In this document: positions 7,901-17,494 of the stretch, piece after piece
Layout: the number at the start of each line of letters is the position of its first letter
How positions within the stretch are numbered: position 1 is the first letter of the stretch
Assembly: GCA_016098155.1 (NCBI GenBank)
Contig: JAAAJB010000496.1
Coordinates: 3,506-20,999, forward strand
DNA length: 17,494 bases
From: Actinomortierella ambigua
Lineage: Eukaryota > Mortierellomycota > Mortierellomycetes > Mortierellales > Mortierellaceae
Direction: 5' to 3'
Program-made: the position numbers and the translations under genes
The notes under the pieces: model-generated
What the model saw: the letters and a program-made list of their open reading frames with translations, nothing else
The model's database searches: none
What the model was told of the DNA's origin: nothing

Positions 7901-8588
7901 TCCTACGCCCATAATCTTCTTTGCATCCCACAAGCCCCTGTCCCACTATGTGTAAAACAGCTCCTACTCGGGCACTGGGTCGTCGATCCATGTGCTTGGT
8001 TCTTGGGTTTCGCTATGTATCAGAGATTTCCAGATACATTCCCTCATCCTCCTGTCTGAGCCCCTTGCTAGTGCCCATCTCCTTTTCCCTTGTCAGATAT
8101 TCATTCCCACCTCTCCTGTGTTTGTAAGTTTCCCTTTTCGTTATTATATCCTTGATACCCTTGCCGAGTTTCCATTCCCAACTCCTGCTTTTACAATTCC
8201 CCCTTCCCGTTCCTATTTTCTAATGCTTCGTCCTCCTGATCTTCCTTCGGGGGACCAACCCTCTCTCTCCCCCACTCCGTCTTTTTGTATAATGCATGCA
8301 TCGCTAGGATAGTCTACTGTGAACATCCAGTATTCAAACCCCTTTCAACAAACGAACCCTCTATCGAAGAAAAGGGGATCAGTTTGCAATTGCTTTCCAA
8401 AGCGAACGTTGTTGAAGTGATCTATTCAATGGTGTATGTGCTGAAGACATTTCATGCAGATAAAGAAGACCCAATCCAGTGAAACACTAAATAATCCAAC
8501 TGTCCGTCACTTAAAAGGCCTACGTTGGCCTTTTGTGTCATGATTTCTTCATAATAATCCTTCCCCTATTCAATTAGACAGTGTTGCA
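7901..8588. other. Upstream region of the ABC transporter gene
   Basis: From about 8030 to 8290 the plus strand is rich in C and T, as in many fungal promoters, followed by GTATAATGCATGCAT near 8287. Short frames here (7921-8127, 7992-8312, 8285-8482) have no domain. A perfect inverted repeat lies at 8513-8534. Confidence 0.4.
8513..8534. repeat. Perfect inverted repeat in the ABC transporter promoter
   Basis: Arms AAAAGGCC and GGCCTTTT flank the 6-base centre TACGTT, giving 8-bp perfect arms about 55 bp before the ABC start codon. It could be a dimeric regulator's binding site or a leader hairpin. The outer TTAAAAGG could also serve as a TATA-like element. Confidence 0.6.
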
Positions 8589-11500
8589 ATGAAGACCGCG
8601 GTGCAGCATGAAGAGGCGTTCGACGTTGACACAGTTGAGCTGTTACTCAACAACCTATCTCTCTCTCTTGTGCCGGTACCCGGTATCATCCCATCGATAG
8701 TCCAATCGATTCTCAAAGGAACTCGACTTTTGTATAGCCGACAAACTGCAACACTTCCTGATGGAGCGGATGGACTCGACAAAGAAGTCAATAACACGGG
8801 GCTCAACATTTTTCGAAACATCAGTATGAATGCCCTGCCAGGTCAAGGTAAGCCATCTCATCGTTGAGCGTTTCTGCGAATATTGCTCTAGGGATCTCTT
8901 TTTGACAAGTTCATTCCACTCGTCGATTCTAGTCTGTCTCATTATCGGGAGTTCAGGCGCTGGAAAGACAACACTGCTCAATGCCCTTGCTGGTCGACTG
9001 CCATCCCAAGGCGTTGTGACCTCAGGGTCCATCATCTTCAATGGCGAGCCACCTAAGGACTACTGGGATTCATCGCGTGTTGGATATCTCCACCAAGAAG
9101 ACCAACTCCAGCCGTATTTGACGTAAGTGTGGGAAAGAACATGTAAGATGTATATGAACTAATGGTTTCTCTGCTTGCTCATCGTTCAATGTCAAAACAA
9201 ATTTGAACTACCTTCATATGTAGCCCTCGAGAGACACTCGCTTTTGTGGCCAAGATCAGACATGGAACCATCTCCTTAGCCCCGGACATGGAGCGCACGA
9301 TCGATCAGCTGCTCAGTAGTCTCGGTCTTTCAGATTGTGCCGATTGTCGCATCGGTGACTTGACGAACGAGGGAAGCGGTGGATTGAGTACTGGAAGCCG
9401 AATCAGCGGAGGAGAGCGACGACGGCTTTCAGTCGCTATTCAGCTCTTGACCAACCCAACAGTGCTCTTTTGTGACGAACCCACATCTGGTAAATTCCCA
9501 GACTTTCTCATAGAAACGTGTATGGCAAAAGGGCTTGCTGGAAGTTGTATTTGACAATCTCCCCCTCCGACATCATTTCATAGGTCTCGATGCTTCATCG
9601 TCTTTCGAGCTTGTGAAAACGATGACCCATTTGGCTAAAGCAGAAGGGAAGACAATCATTGCCTCGATCCATCAACCTCGTTCGGAGATATTCCAGCTAC
9701 TCGCAGAAAATGATGGTCAGATCTTGCTCCTCTCGGCTGGGGACGTGGCGTACTTTGGCCCCATCGCACGATCACTTGAGTGGTTCAATTCTATTCCAGA
9801 AGTCGACTCATGTCCCCTCGACATGAATCCTTTTGACTACCTACTGGATTTGAGTGCCATCGACTACACCGACGACCTTAAGGAACAGCTGACGCGGCAA
9901 CGGCGAGCGATGATTGTTGATGCATGGAGAGTAGCGCAGTATGAGCAGCAATCGCGTAGGGCTTTGCCTTCACCCGACCCTCAAATTTCACCCTCTTCAA
10001 CCTTCGTGACGCTAGGTCCATGGCAATCTGACTCTGGGAGGAAAACACAGTTGAGACCCGAGGCACAAAGGATAGCAGCTCCATCGAGAACAACAAAAAG
10101 GGGTATGATGTGCCAAAGCCTAAGCCAGACAACTGTGCTAGCACACCGCGCACTCTATGCTCATCTTCGCGATCGTTCATGGATTATGTGGTACATGGCC
10201 ATCCATGTTATCATGGGTGCATGTATGGGATTCATGTTTTTCAACATGAAAGACGGCCTTAGTGACGGTTCAGCGAGACTATGTTGCGCATACGTAATAG
10301 CCTCATGTCAGCCTTTCATGTTTCTATGCACGATGACCTATCGTGTATGCTTTCAGATTCAAGTCTTTGATCGTGAACGAAAAGACCGCTGGTACGGTCC
10401 CTTCCCCTACGCAGTCAGCTCACTGCTTCAGAACTTGCCAATCGCGGTCATTGCATCCGTGGGTAAGTTTGACACTCTGGGTGTCCTTGAATCAGGCTCC
10501 AATTCGTGCATTCCTCATTTCAATCAAACCTAACAAGCCATACACACACCTTGTAGCGTACGGATCCATCTTTTACTATTTGGCTCATCTGCGGACCGAT
10601 TCGGCTGTGTACTTTTTGTACTTTTTGTTGGTGAATATCGCTCAGCAGGCTGTGCTGTAAGTCTCTCACATGTTTCCCCCCCCTTTTTTTTGTATCTGCA
10701 CTTCTTGATCGTGACGAAGACACTAACTATGCTTCTTTATCCGGAAACGATAGATGTGCTGTGATTCCATTCGTCTCCTCGCTCGCTCGAAGTTTTCCTT
10801 CAGCATGCCTAATCTCTTTTGGAATTCACAATATCATGAGTAAGCCACACATGCTACTGAAATTGCCCTTTGAATTTCAACAATGGCAGGATCACTAACA
10901 ACTCTTCAATTTGAAATAACAAACTAGTTTTTACCTCTGGGTTCTTCGTACCACTGAACAAGATTCCAAAGTTTTTGTTATGGACCCGATCAGTCTCATT
11001 TGGCCCTATTGTCTATGAAATGATTGCTAGTCTCGAGCTTACGGGTCGCGTGTTTTCATGCCCGTTTATCCCCAATCAAATCAACCCAGACCCATGCAAA
11101 ATCGCGCGCGGCGATTATATCCTTTCTGAGAATGGCGGGCTCCGGCCCCATTTTTTTCCTTGTATGTACAAGACTGTACTGAGATGCTCCACACAGGCAG
11201 TGGACCAAAATTTCGCTTGGCTAATCAGTTGGTATATCTCACCCTTTTGGTTTTCGACCTCTAGATCCTATAGCATATCTGTGCGTGTTTGTTATCGCCT
11301 TTATGACTCTTGCGTGGCTGTTTTTGACTCTAAACGTCGTGGATCCCTCAAATCAAGCACAGGATAGCAGTCTTCTGGAGCAGGTGTTCTCTCTCTTCAA
11401 AATGCCATCAATTTCATCCGATCGATTGGCGAACGCGAAGAGGAAACATGAACCCACTCGAGGCCCTAATGAGAAAGACGATGAGGAAGTGGCCATCAAC

Positions 11501-14012
11501 CCGTCCACCTTGAGGTCTGAGAGCGAAGGAGCAGCCAGCATCACCATTGACATTGCGCAGGATGTCACTGTACGACCATCATCATTGAGCAAGGGAAGTA
11601 ACGACGCATCTCGACTGGTTAGCTACAGACAGATGCTTCAGCAGAGAGACCCTGTGAGGATACGCATCGAAAATTTGACCATAACAGCACGCAAGACAAA
11701 ATGGGCTTGTGATCCTCAGGTAGCAAAATTCGGTGGCTGGAGGAGGCATGTTGTCGAGAAGCGCATTCTGGATGATGTCAGTCTCAATTTTCCGACTGGC
11801 GAGCTCACTGCCATTATCGGAGCATCAGGCGCCGGCAAGGTTAGCCCACTTTTTTTTCTTTATCTATGTTGACAAAAAGATTTTTTTCCGCTACTTTCTA
11901 ATGGTCTAAAACACGCACAACCGTGCGCTTCCCAAACAAATTTACTCTCTCGTAGACATCGCTGCTGAATATGATTCTCAATCGACGACCATCCAACATC
12001 ACAGTTGACGGAGACATTTGGTTCAATGGCTCAAAGAATCCCTCGTATAGCATGATCAACACCGTCTGTGGATATGTCCGGCAAGATGATTCATTTCTAC
12101 TCTCACACCTCACCGTCCGTGAGACACTTCAATATGCAGCCGAGCTCAGCATGAACAAGGATCTGACCAAGGCGGAGAAGTTTGCTCGCATTGAGGCCAT
12201 CATGGAGTTTATGGGCCTGCTCGAGTGCGCTGAAGTGATCATTGGCAGTACCCAGACGAAGGGATGCTCGGGTGGGCAACGACGACGTGTCTCCATTGCC
12301 CTCCAGCTGATCATCGAGCCCGCCTGTCTCGTGCTCGATGAGCCTACCACAGGCCTGGATGCAATGGCTGCATTAGGAATTGTGCGGATACTCAAGGCCA
12401 TTGCGAGAACCGGTCGTACGGTCATCTGTTGCATTCACCAGCCAGGCCAGGCTATCTGGGAGGAGCTCGACAACGTTGTGCTGCTGTTGCACGGTGGGCG
12501 GCTTGGCTACACCGGAGAAAGGGAGCAAGTACGCGACTATTTTGGTCAACAGGGACATATTCCACTCAAGTACACCAACATACCTGGTGAGTCTTGTACG
12601 AAGTGAGTACCATGCTGCCGAGTTGGCTAGAGGACTGAAAAGCTGATGGAACCGCCTTTCTCCCCTTTTTTTGCTACTCTATCGAATTTGTCTAGACTTT
12701 ATCTTGGATATAGCCTCCATCGACCATCGGTCCAGCGAGAGCGCGGCACTCTCGCGCCAGAGAGTAGACGGACTCGCCAATCACTTTCGCCAGCATCAAT
12801 CCAAGTCGTGCGATGAAGCAACCATGAAGAGCGAGAGCACCGTCAATTCCATCACATCGCGGACACAAATGGAGGGCCTCCCAAAACTTGGAAGGCGAGC
12901 ACAACACCACGCTTCATTTTTCCAAGCAACCGGTATTCTCAGCCGCCGTTCGTTCACCAACACCTTTAGACAAAAGGCACTTTTCTTCAACCGGGTCTTC
13001 ATGCCTTTTGGTACGGCAATTGCGGCTGAGCCTTTCTTTTCAGGACTGGACTATTCCCAAGTCAGCCTGATGGAGCGGTTAACATTTGCCATGCACCTCA
13101 ACTTTTATGCTATGACCGGATTTCTTATCTGTTCGAGCCTGTTCCCCCGCGAGGTAAGAAAATCGACGACTCCGATACATAGAATGGGACAACACAAGAG
13201 GTTTGGATAATAACCCATTTATTATTATTTCTTAATTTTTTGTCCTACAACATGAATCACCAATTTCTCCTTCCAGCGGAACCTTGCGCTTTACGAAATC
13301 TCAAATGGAGCGTATGGGGCCACCTCGTTTATCGTTTCGTACCTGATCAATGAGGTGCCTCTCAACGTGATCGCGGCAGGTATCGTCACCGCGTTCACCT
13401 ATTGCATCGTTCCTATCCAGGCAGGTGTTGAACGAATGGCTCTGTTCTACTACGTGATTCTGACCTTTTTAACAATGGGAGAATCGTTGGCTATCACTAT
13501 CTGCACCTGGACCAGTCATGACGGAATCATGGTGAATATCGCTGGATCTATGGTATGGCATATACATCGATATATATTTTTTTGTAACGCAGGATTTGCT
13601 CGCAAGGTCTGAATGTACACCCTATATTGCTGACACGAGTATCTCTCTCTCTCTATCCCTCTCTCTTATTTCCTCTTCACAAACACAGTTAGGCTTTTTG
13701 GCCTTGATGGCAGGAACGACTGTCCGCAACATCCCAAAAATTTATCAGTGGGCCAACCATGGCTCTCTAATGCGATACGGATCAGCCGCCATAGCTATAT
13801 CGGAACTATCGGACCTTGAGGTTGGTTGTACCAGGGAGCAAGAAATCGCCCTCAAGTGTATGTTCAAGACTGGGGATAGTATGCTTCACTATGCACAACT
13901 CCACCACTTGAGCATTACCGAGTGCATTGTCATGATGACCACGTTGACCATCGTGTACCGTGTAATCGCATGGCTGTCGCTCACGGTGAGGGTCTGGATC
14001 CTACAGAGATAG
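8589..14012 (+). CDS. Full-size ABCG transporter (NBD-TMD-NBD-TMD), 12 exons
   Basis: Exons: 8589-8847, 8933-9122, 9224-9489, 9584-10462, 10557-10656, 10754-10839, 10928-11161, 11265-11839, 11956-12586, 12696-13153, 13277-13552, 13689-14012. All joins keep frame and give 1425 aa; introns are 85-136 nt and GT-AG. Half one has Walker A GSSGAGKTT (92-100), signature ISGGERRRLSVA (210-221), Walker B VLFCDEPTSGLD and H-loop His268. Half two has Walker A GASGAGKTS (857-865), signature CSGGQRRRVSIA (967-978), Walker B LVLDEPTTGLD and His1024. Each ATPase precedes a membrane domain (about 440-720 and 1150-1425), the reverse order typical of ABCG. Both have the late extracellular loop with paired cysteines (C-P-F-I-P-N ... 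D-P-C; G-C-T-R-E-Q ... K-C-M-F). Such pumps export lipids, sterols or xenobiotics at the plasma membrane; the substrate is unknown. Unlike fungal PDR pumps, both Walker A lysines are intact. The least certain joins are intron 7 (11162-11264, GTATGT) and intron 8 (11840-11955, weak donor GTTAGC). Confidence 0.9.
10676..10693 (+). repeat. C9-T9 homopolymer pair in ABC intron 5
   Basis: Nine C followed directly by nine T within the 97-nt intron 5, in its first half. A matching C-then-T arrangement occurs on the sense strand of an intron of the convergent gene. Such runs are prone to length change and sequencing error. Confidence 0.8.
13642..13667 (+). repeat. CT-repeat tract in ABC intron 11
   Basis: Repeated TC dinucleotides, interrupted once by TATCCC, form a polypyrimidine stretch about 20 nt before the 3' splice site of intron 11 (13553-13688). 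It probably serves as the polypyrimidine tract and is a simple-sequence repeat. Confidence 0.7.
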
Positions 14013-14098
14013 TCGAGAGACGGATAGAACATACAAAGCAAACAATAGCTACTCTTTTCCTTTTCTCATCTTATACGCGGCCCTAAACATTACTCTAA

Positions 14099-14104
14099 TT
14101 TATT
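14099..14104 (-). terminator. Poly(A) signal AATAAA of the lactone oxidase gene
   Basis: On the minus strand AATAAA lies about 11 nt past the stop codon at 14115. The two convergent genes leave only 102 bp between stops, so their 3' UTRs probably overlap. Confidence 0.45.
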
Positions 14105-14114
14105 TGCCAACTGC

Positions 14115-16154
14115 CTAATGTCCGAGCACTCCTGAAAATGTGTCGGTCAAAAACATGTCGTTGGGGTCATACTTTTTGCGAATCGCATCAAACTTGTCAA
14201 AGCGACTTCCTGCCTCTTGACGAAGGTACGGGACAATACCAGGTACGTGCTCCCACATCTTTGCCCAGTGTGGCCTATAGAGTGTTGCCACCCAACGTGT
14301 AAAAAAAAGGGGGGGGGGGTTAACACGCATAAAAAAAAGTAGGGGAAACTAGAGCAATCAACTCGTCCAGAAAAAAAAGTGCCATTTACCTAGCATGGAA
14401 ATTGTCCATCCAATACTTTCCAATCTCGATAGAGAACTCCTCAAAGCCTGGTGTCCGCACCGCGGACAATATCTCGATCATGCAGTAGATGGCCTCTGGA
14501 TCCTCATCGTAGGCAGCCGACATGAGCGCATCGGAAGACTTGACGAAGCGCATCTCCAACGGGAAGTTCATGGGGAATTTTCCTTTGCTTGCATATTCAT
14601 ACACCTTGTTTTTTTATAGTTTTTGTGGTAAAGTGAGTCAGGGGGTGCTTGTCGTGATTCCATTGTCAGAAAAAAAAACAAGCTCTCCAGCAGCACACGA
14701 TCTCTAGAACCACGAGGAAGAAGAAGAGATTCCTACCTTGTCAATCACAAACTTCCAGGCTTTGACCACATTTTCAAAGTTGCCATCCACCTTGAACCCC
14801 ATTTCCAAGTCATAGCACGGCAGGTTGTCGATGCCTGCTTGGTAATGGATGGCATTTGGTGCGTCCAGCACTTGGTTATCCGCCCTGAGAGCAAGAGGGG
14901 TGATGAACGATATCCAGTGAGGGGTGCTAGGCGGATAAGCGACCATGAGCTCGTTGACACCTCGCCCAAGTATCGTTTGCAGAGTCTGAAAAACAGCCGT
15001 CAGCCTATCGGTGACGAACGAGCTTGTCAGAGTCATGTTCGTGCGGTGCCACTGTTTTAGCCAGAGGTAGTCGTTGGCAGCATCTTGACCTGGAGTGTTG
15101 AATGGCCAGTAGAACATCTCGGTTTGGTCGTTGCCCAGAACCATGGCCTTTAGCTTTGGGCCTCCGACTTTTGGGTCGTCAAAGTACTCGCTGACGAGTG
15201 GAAGAGAGTCCACCTAGAAGGGTGGAAGGAGGAAAAAGTTGTGTTTCAAAGGTGGAATAAAACGAGAATGGGAATGTGTCATAAAGGGATGAGTAATCAC
15301 CTTTGTTAGGCATTGCAAGAAAAAAAAAAGTCGGACTGGGCTGCTAGACTGACTGCACCTACCATTTGTAATTTGAATAGCGGCTCGACACGCAAAGTAT
15401 AAGTGTATATCACCCCGAGAAGACCAAGGTTGACGGTGGCGGCCGAGAATTCGAGGGGGTCCTTGTCCTTGGTAAAGGTGCGCAATGTCCCGTTCGAATC
15501 GACGATCTTCACCTCTGCAATCAGATCGGGGAGCGTGCGGGTGCGGGTGGCTGCACCATGACAGCCCAACGAGAGAACACCTCCGTACCGGACCGAGGTC
15601 AGCACCACGTTCGATGGTAGTGCTAACGGCGGGGAATGCTGTCGAAGAAACTCGTCCAGGTCGCCCACCGTCACCCCTGTCTCGACCTCCACTGTCCAAA
15701 CATCGTCGCCTACGTGAACCGGGCTGTGGATCTTATGCATGTCGTTCATAATCGCTAGGTAGCCATCCTTGTTGACTTTGGACGATGAGGACCAAGAGTG
15801 TCCAGAGCCCGCACACCGGAGTTTTTTGTTGTTGACCTTTGCCTTCTGCACCATAGCAGTGATATCGTTGATGGTCTTGGGGCGAAAGACTTGTGCGGGG
15901 TCTGCATACTGGGTTCCAGCCCAGTTTGTCCAGGCATGGCGCTGTGTTGCGAATAAAGGTTCTGGAAGGAGCTTTGAGAGCTGAAGGCTGTCTAGAAGCG
16001 TTTTGTCCGTGATAAGCTTTATTTTGTCTTGGACTTCGGAGACTACTTGCTGGGTGAGGTCGGATGGAGCTGGCTGGCTTCTTTCTTGAAGGGCCACTGC
16101 AAGACAGACTGGCAGACAGCCTGCCAGAGCGAATGCGTAGAAAAGCAGTGTCAT
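14115..16154 (-). CDS. D-arabinono-1,4-lactone oxidase-type flavoprotein with signal peptide, 4 exons
   Basis: Exons on the minus strand are 16154-15363, 15213-14737, 14604-14390 and 14274-14115. Introns of 149, 132 and 115 nt are GT-AG and keep frame, giving 547 aa. The start chosen is MTLLFYAFALAGCLPVCLAV, a clear signal peptide; the frame is open for 87 more codons upstream, but that extension is Ser/Gln-rich and domain-free. Residues about 75-260 form an FAD-binding (PCMH) domain: FRPKTINDI, then AGSGHSWSS with His119, the residue that holds FAD covalently in many family members. The C-terminal ALO domain shows FPMNFPLEMRFVK, ARPHWAKMW (His497-Trp498 near the substrate site) and KYDPNDMFL. 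The family oxidises aldonolactones with O2, giving H2O2 and, in fungi, D-erythroascorbate. Yeast Alo1 is mitochondrial-membrane bound and has no secretory signal, so secretion or ER entry would point to an extracellular H2O2-producing sugar-lactone oxidase. Substrate is unknown. Confidence 0.9.
14301..14319 (-). repeat. C11-T8 homopolymer pair in lactone oxidase intron 3
   Basis: The plus strand reads A8 then G11; on the gene's sense strand this is C11 followed by T8, ending about 26 nt before the 3' splice site. It mirrors the C9-T9 tract in ABC intron 5. Confidence 0.8.
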
Positions 16155-16771
16155 GGATAAGCAAAAAGAGTGGTCGATTGGATTCGAGAAATAAGCGGAA
16201 GAGTGTATGAGGACTCGTATTTGAAAACAGCTGGGTTGTAAGGTGGCGAATCCGATGAGTGGCTGTTGGGTACTGTCTCCCTGAAAGGTGTGAGATGTTG
16301 TTACAGGCTGTTTCTTTGGACTGGTAAGCAGAGGGGAACAAGGAATGGTCTCCTCAAAACAGGAGTTGGAATTGGAGAAGGATAAAAGAGAGTCGTTGGC
16401 ACTTGTTCCCGACATTTATCATTCTCCTTGCTTCACTCACTGGCAATGTCCCTTGATTTATTCGCCCCTTGGCTCTCCTCCCCCACTTTCGTCGAACTTG
16501 GTTTATTTATTCTTTCGACACCGAACACGAGAACAACCACAGGGGATGCCAAACAATAAAAAAGGAGAGAGACACGGCAAAAATTGATTGAATGGAACCA
16601 CTATCCGTAGAATGGCATTTTGGGCACAGCAGGAGCTCTGAACCCCTGGTATAATTTATAGATCCACTAGGGTCTGACTGATCAGAGGCATCTCAAAGTC
16701 CACCAGCTTTGTCCGAGAAGAAGTGAGCATCTGTACTTCCGGCCATCCAAGCCCGCTCTCTTTGCATCCCC
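16155..16771. other. Upstream region of the lactone oxidase gene
   Basis: This interval should hold the promoter on the minus strand. The minus frame that continues upstream of the chosen start (to 16415) is probably leader. AT-rich TTTATTTATT lies at about 16502-16512 and an A-rich run near 16556. No clear TATA box or gene is seen. Confidence 0.4.
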
Positions 16772-17392
16772 ATGTCACGTTCGACCGCAAGTTATTTTTA
16801 TCCTCTCTTTTCATCTCTTTCCCCACAATCGCCAAAAATCGATTCTGCGCGCAATCACTACTCTGAGAGGCGTAGATGTCCTACGAAGACCCATAAAAAA
16901 CGGTCGTTTTTGGTGGACAGCACCATAGTATCTCAAGGAGGGTCTCGGATGTGCCAGGGCACCAAGCTGGGTCCCAAGATAAATAATACATTGATGCGCG
17001 ATGTGTGCCTGATACGATTAGTTGTCGTATCCTTGGATCACAAATGTATGCTCTGTAGACGATTGGGAAGCGAGCAAGATACGCAAGCTGAGCCTACCTC
17101 CTTCAACAGCCCTTCTCCTTGCAACTGGCAGGAGCCAACAGTACGCACCCCCCCCCTCCGAAGCAATGCCACGTATAAGGGGCTGGTCGAGAAAAAAGGA
17201 GTCGTCTCGACCTGTCAAACTTTAAAAGGAACGTGGTTCCCCATTTCGTCCCTGCATGCCATGCAACGAATTCTGACATTCCAATGGGCACAAAGGTGGT
17301 ATACCTTCGGCGGCCGTGGTGGACCCTATTGGTGCCCGATAGTATCCACAGACTACTTTGTACCGATCCGATATCTTTTTTATTCCCGCTAG
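16772..17392 (+). CDS. Doubtful 206-codon hypothetical frame
   Basis: An ATG-started frame of 206 aa ending TAG. The translation begins MSRSTASYFYPLFSS and is Ser/Pro/Arg-rich with scattered cysteines, without signal peptide, membrane segment or recognised domain. It runs through a C9 homopolymer (17148-17156), which is unusual in real genes here. Shorter frames overlap on both strands (17018-17218, 17022-17225). Its length is greater than most chance frames in this window, so it is listed, but it could easily be non-coding. Confidence 0.2.
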   Translation: MSRSTASYFYPLFSSLSPQSPKIDSARNHYSERRRCPTKTHKKRSFLVDSTIVSQGGSRMCQGTKLGPKINNTLMRDVCLIRLVVVSLDHKCMLCRRLGSEQDTQAEPTSFNSPSPCNWQEPTVRTPPLRSNATYKGLVEKKGVVSTCQTLKGTWFPISSLHAMQRILTFQWAQRWYTFGGRGGPYWCPIVSTDYFVPIRYLFYSR

Positions 17393-17408
17393 AACCAAAT
17401 CCGAATTC

Positions 17409-17432
17409 TTTTTTTTTTTTTTTTTTTTTTTT
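17409..17432 (+). repeat. T24 homopolymer
   Basis: An uninterrupted run of 24 T, followed 20 nt later by another T-rich patch. It could be a poly(A) tail footprint of a minus-strand retro-insertion or simple slippage; no element is recognisable next to it. Confidence 0.85.
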
Positions 17433-17494
17433 GATCCCCTATCCAAACCCCTCTTTTTTTTACACTTCCCTTTTTGTGATATCCCCCAAACAGT

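Noticed and set aside
11162..11196. A 35-nt intron in the ABC gene (GTATGT...ACAG)
   Set aside because: Far shorter than every other intron here and does not restore the frame to the next membrane segment; the acceptor at 11264 gives a 103-nt intron and the correct frame.
15214..15699. 161-aa minus frame overlapping the lactone oxidase exon 1
   Set aside because: Out-of-frame reading of the oxidase exon and intron; G/R-rich composition is typical of a shadow.
16155..16415. 87-codon N-terminal extension of the lactone oxidase
   Set aside because: Starting there would bury the clear signal peptide at 16154; the extension has no domain and is probably leader sequence.
17409..17432. T24 run as the end of a non-LTR retroelement
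   Set aside because: No reverse transcriptase, target-site duplication or element body is visible beside it.

Overview
The window looks like nuclear DNA from a filamentous fungus. Its genes carry many short GT-AG introns of about 85-150 nt, and signal peptides and a Kex2-type K-R site are visible. The gene content is typically fungal: a PRY/CAP secreted protein, an F-box protein, a full-size ABCG transporter and an aldonolactone oxidase. GC content is moderate, and long homopolymer runs (A, T, G, C) sit in introns and spacers. An early-diverging, Mortierella-like fungus is my best guess, but that is inference from overall gene style and not proven by any marker here.

Layout, left to right. 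A three-exon CAP-domain secreted protein lies on the minus strand (506-1226), with a TATA box upstream and a poly(A) signal downstream. A long spacer follows, holding a degenerate ~13-bp minisatellite (1613-1762) and a polypurine tract with its own ~32-bp tandem repeat (about 2022-2116). An unrecognised plus-strand open frame (2398-2859) is next. A single-exon F-box protein gene runs on the minus strand (3302-4966); just beyond its 5' end lies a decayed C-terminal copy of a related F-box gene (5504-5990). A small secreted, Kex2-processed protein (6520-6870) follows, probably with an intron in its 5' leader. Then comes a heavily broken relic of a sterol 24-C-methyltransferase (ERG6-like) gene (about 7136-7900). 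The largest gene is a 12-exon full-size ABCG transporter of 1425 residues (8589-14012). It converges, with a 102-bp gap, on a four-exon minus-strand D-arabinono-1,4-lactone oxidase-type flavoprotein with a signal peptide (14115-16154). The right end (16155-17494) is mostly spacer with one dubious 206-codon frame and a T24 run.

The genes do not form one pathway. Three encode products predicted to enter the secretory pathway (CAP, small secreted protein, lactone oxidase) and one a membrane pump, so the locus leans toward surface and extracellular functions, but I see no evidence of a coordinated cluster. The two pseudogenes and the repeat-rich spacers suggest a region of gene turnover. I found no CRISPR array, tRNA, rRNA, transposase or convincing new multi-gene system. 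The strongest unlisted signals are the ERG6 relic, the F-box relic, the minisatellite and the C-run/T-run homopolymers inside introns of two genes on opposite strands.
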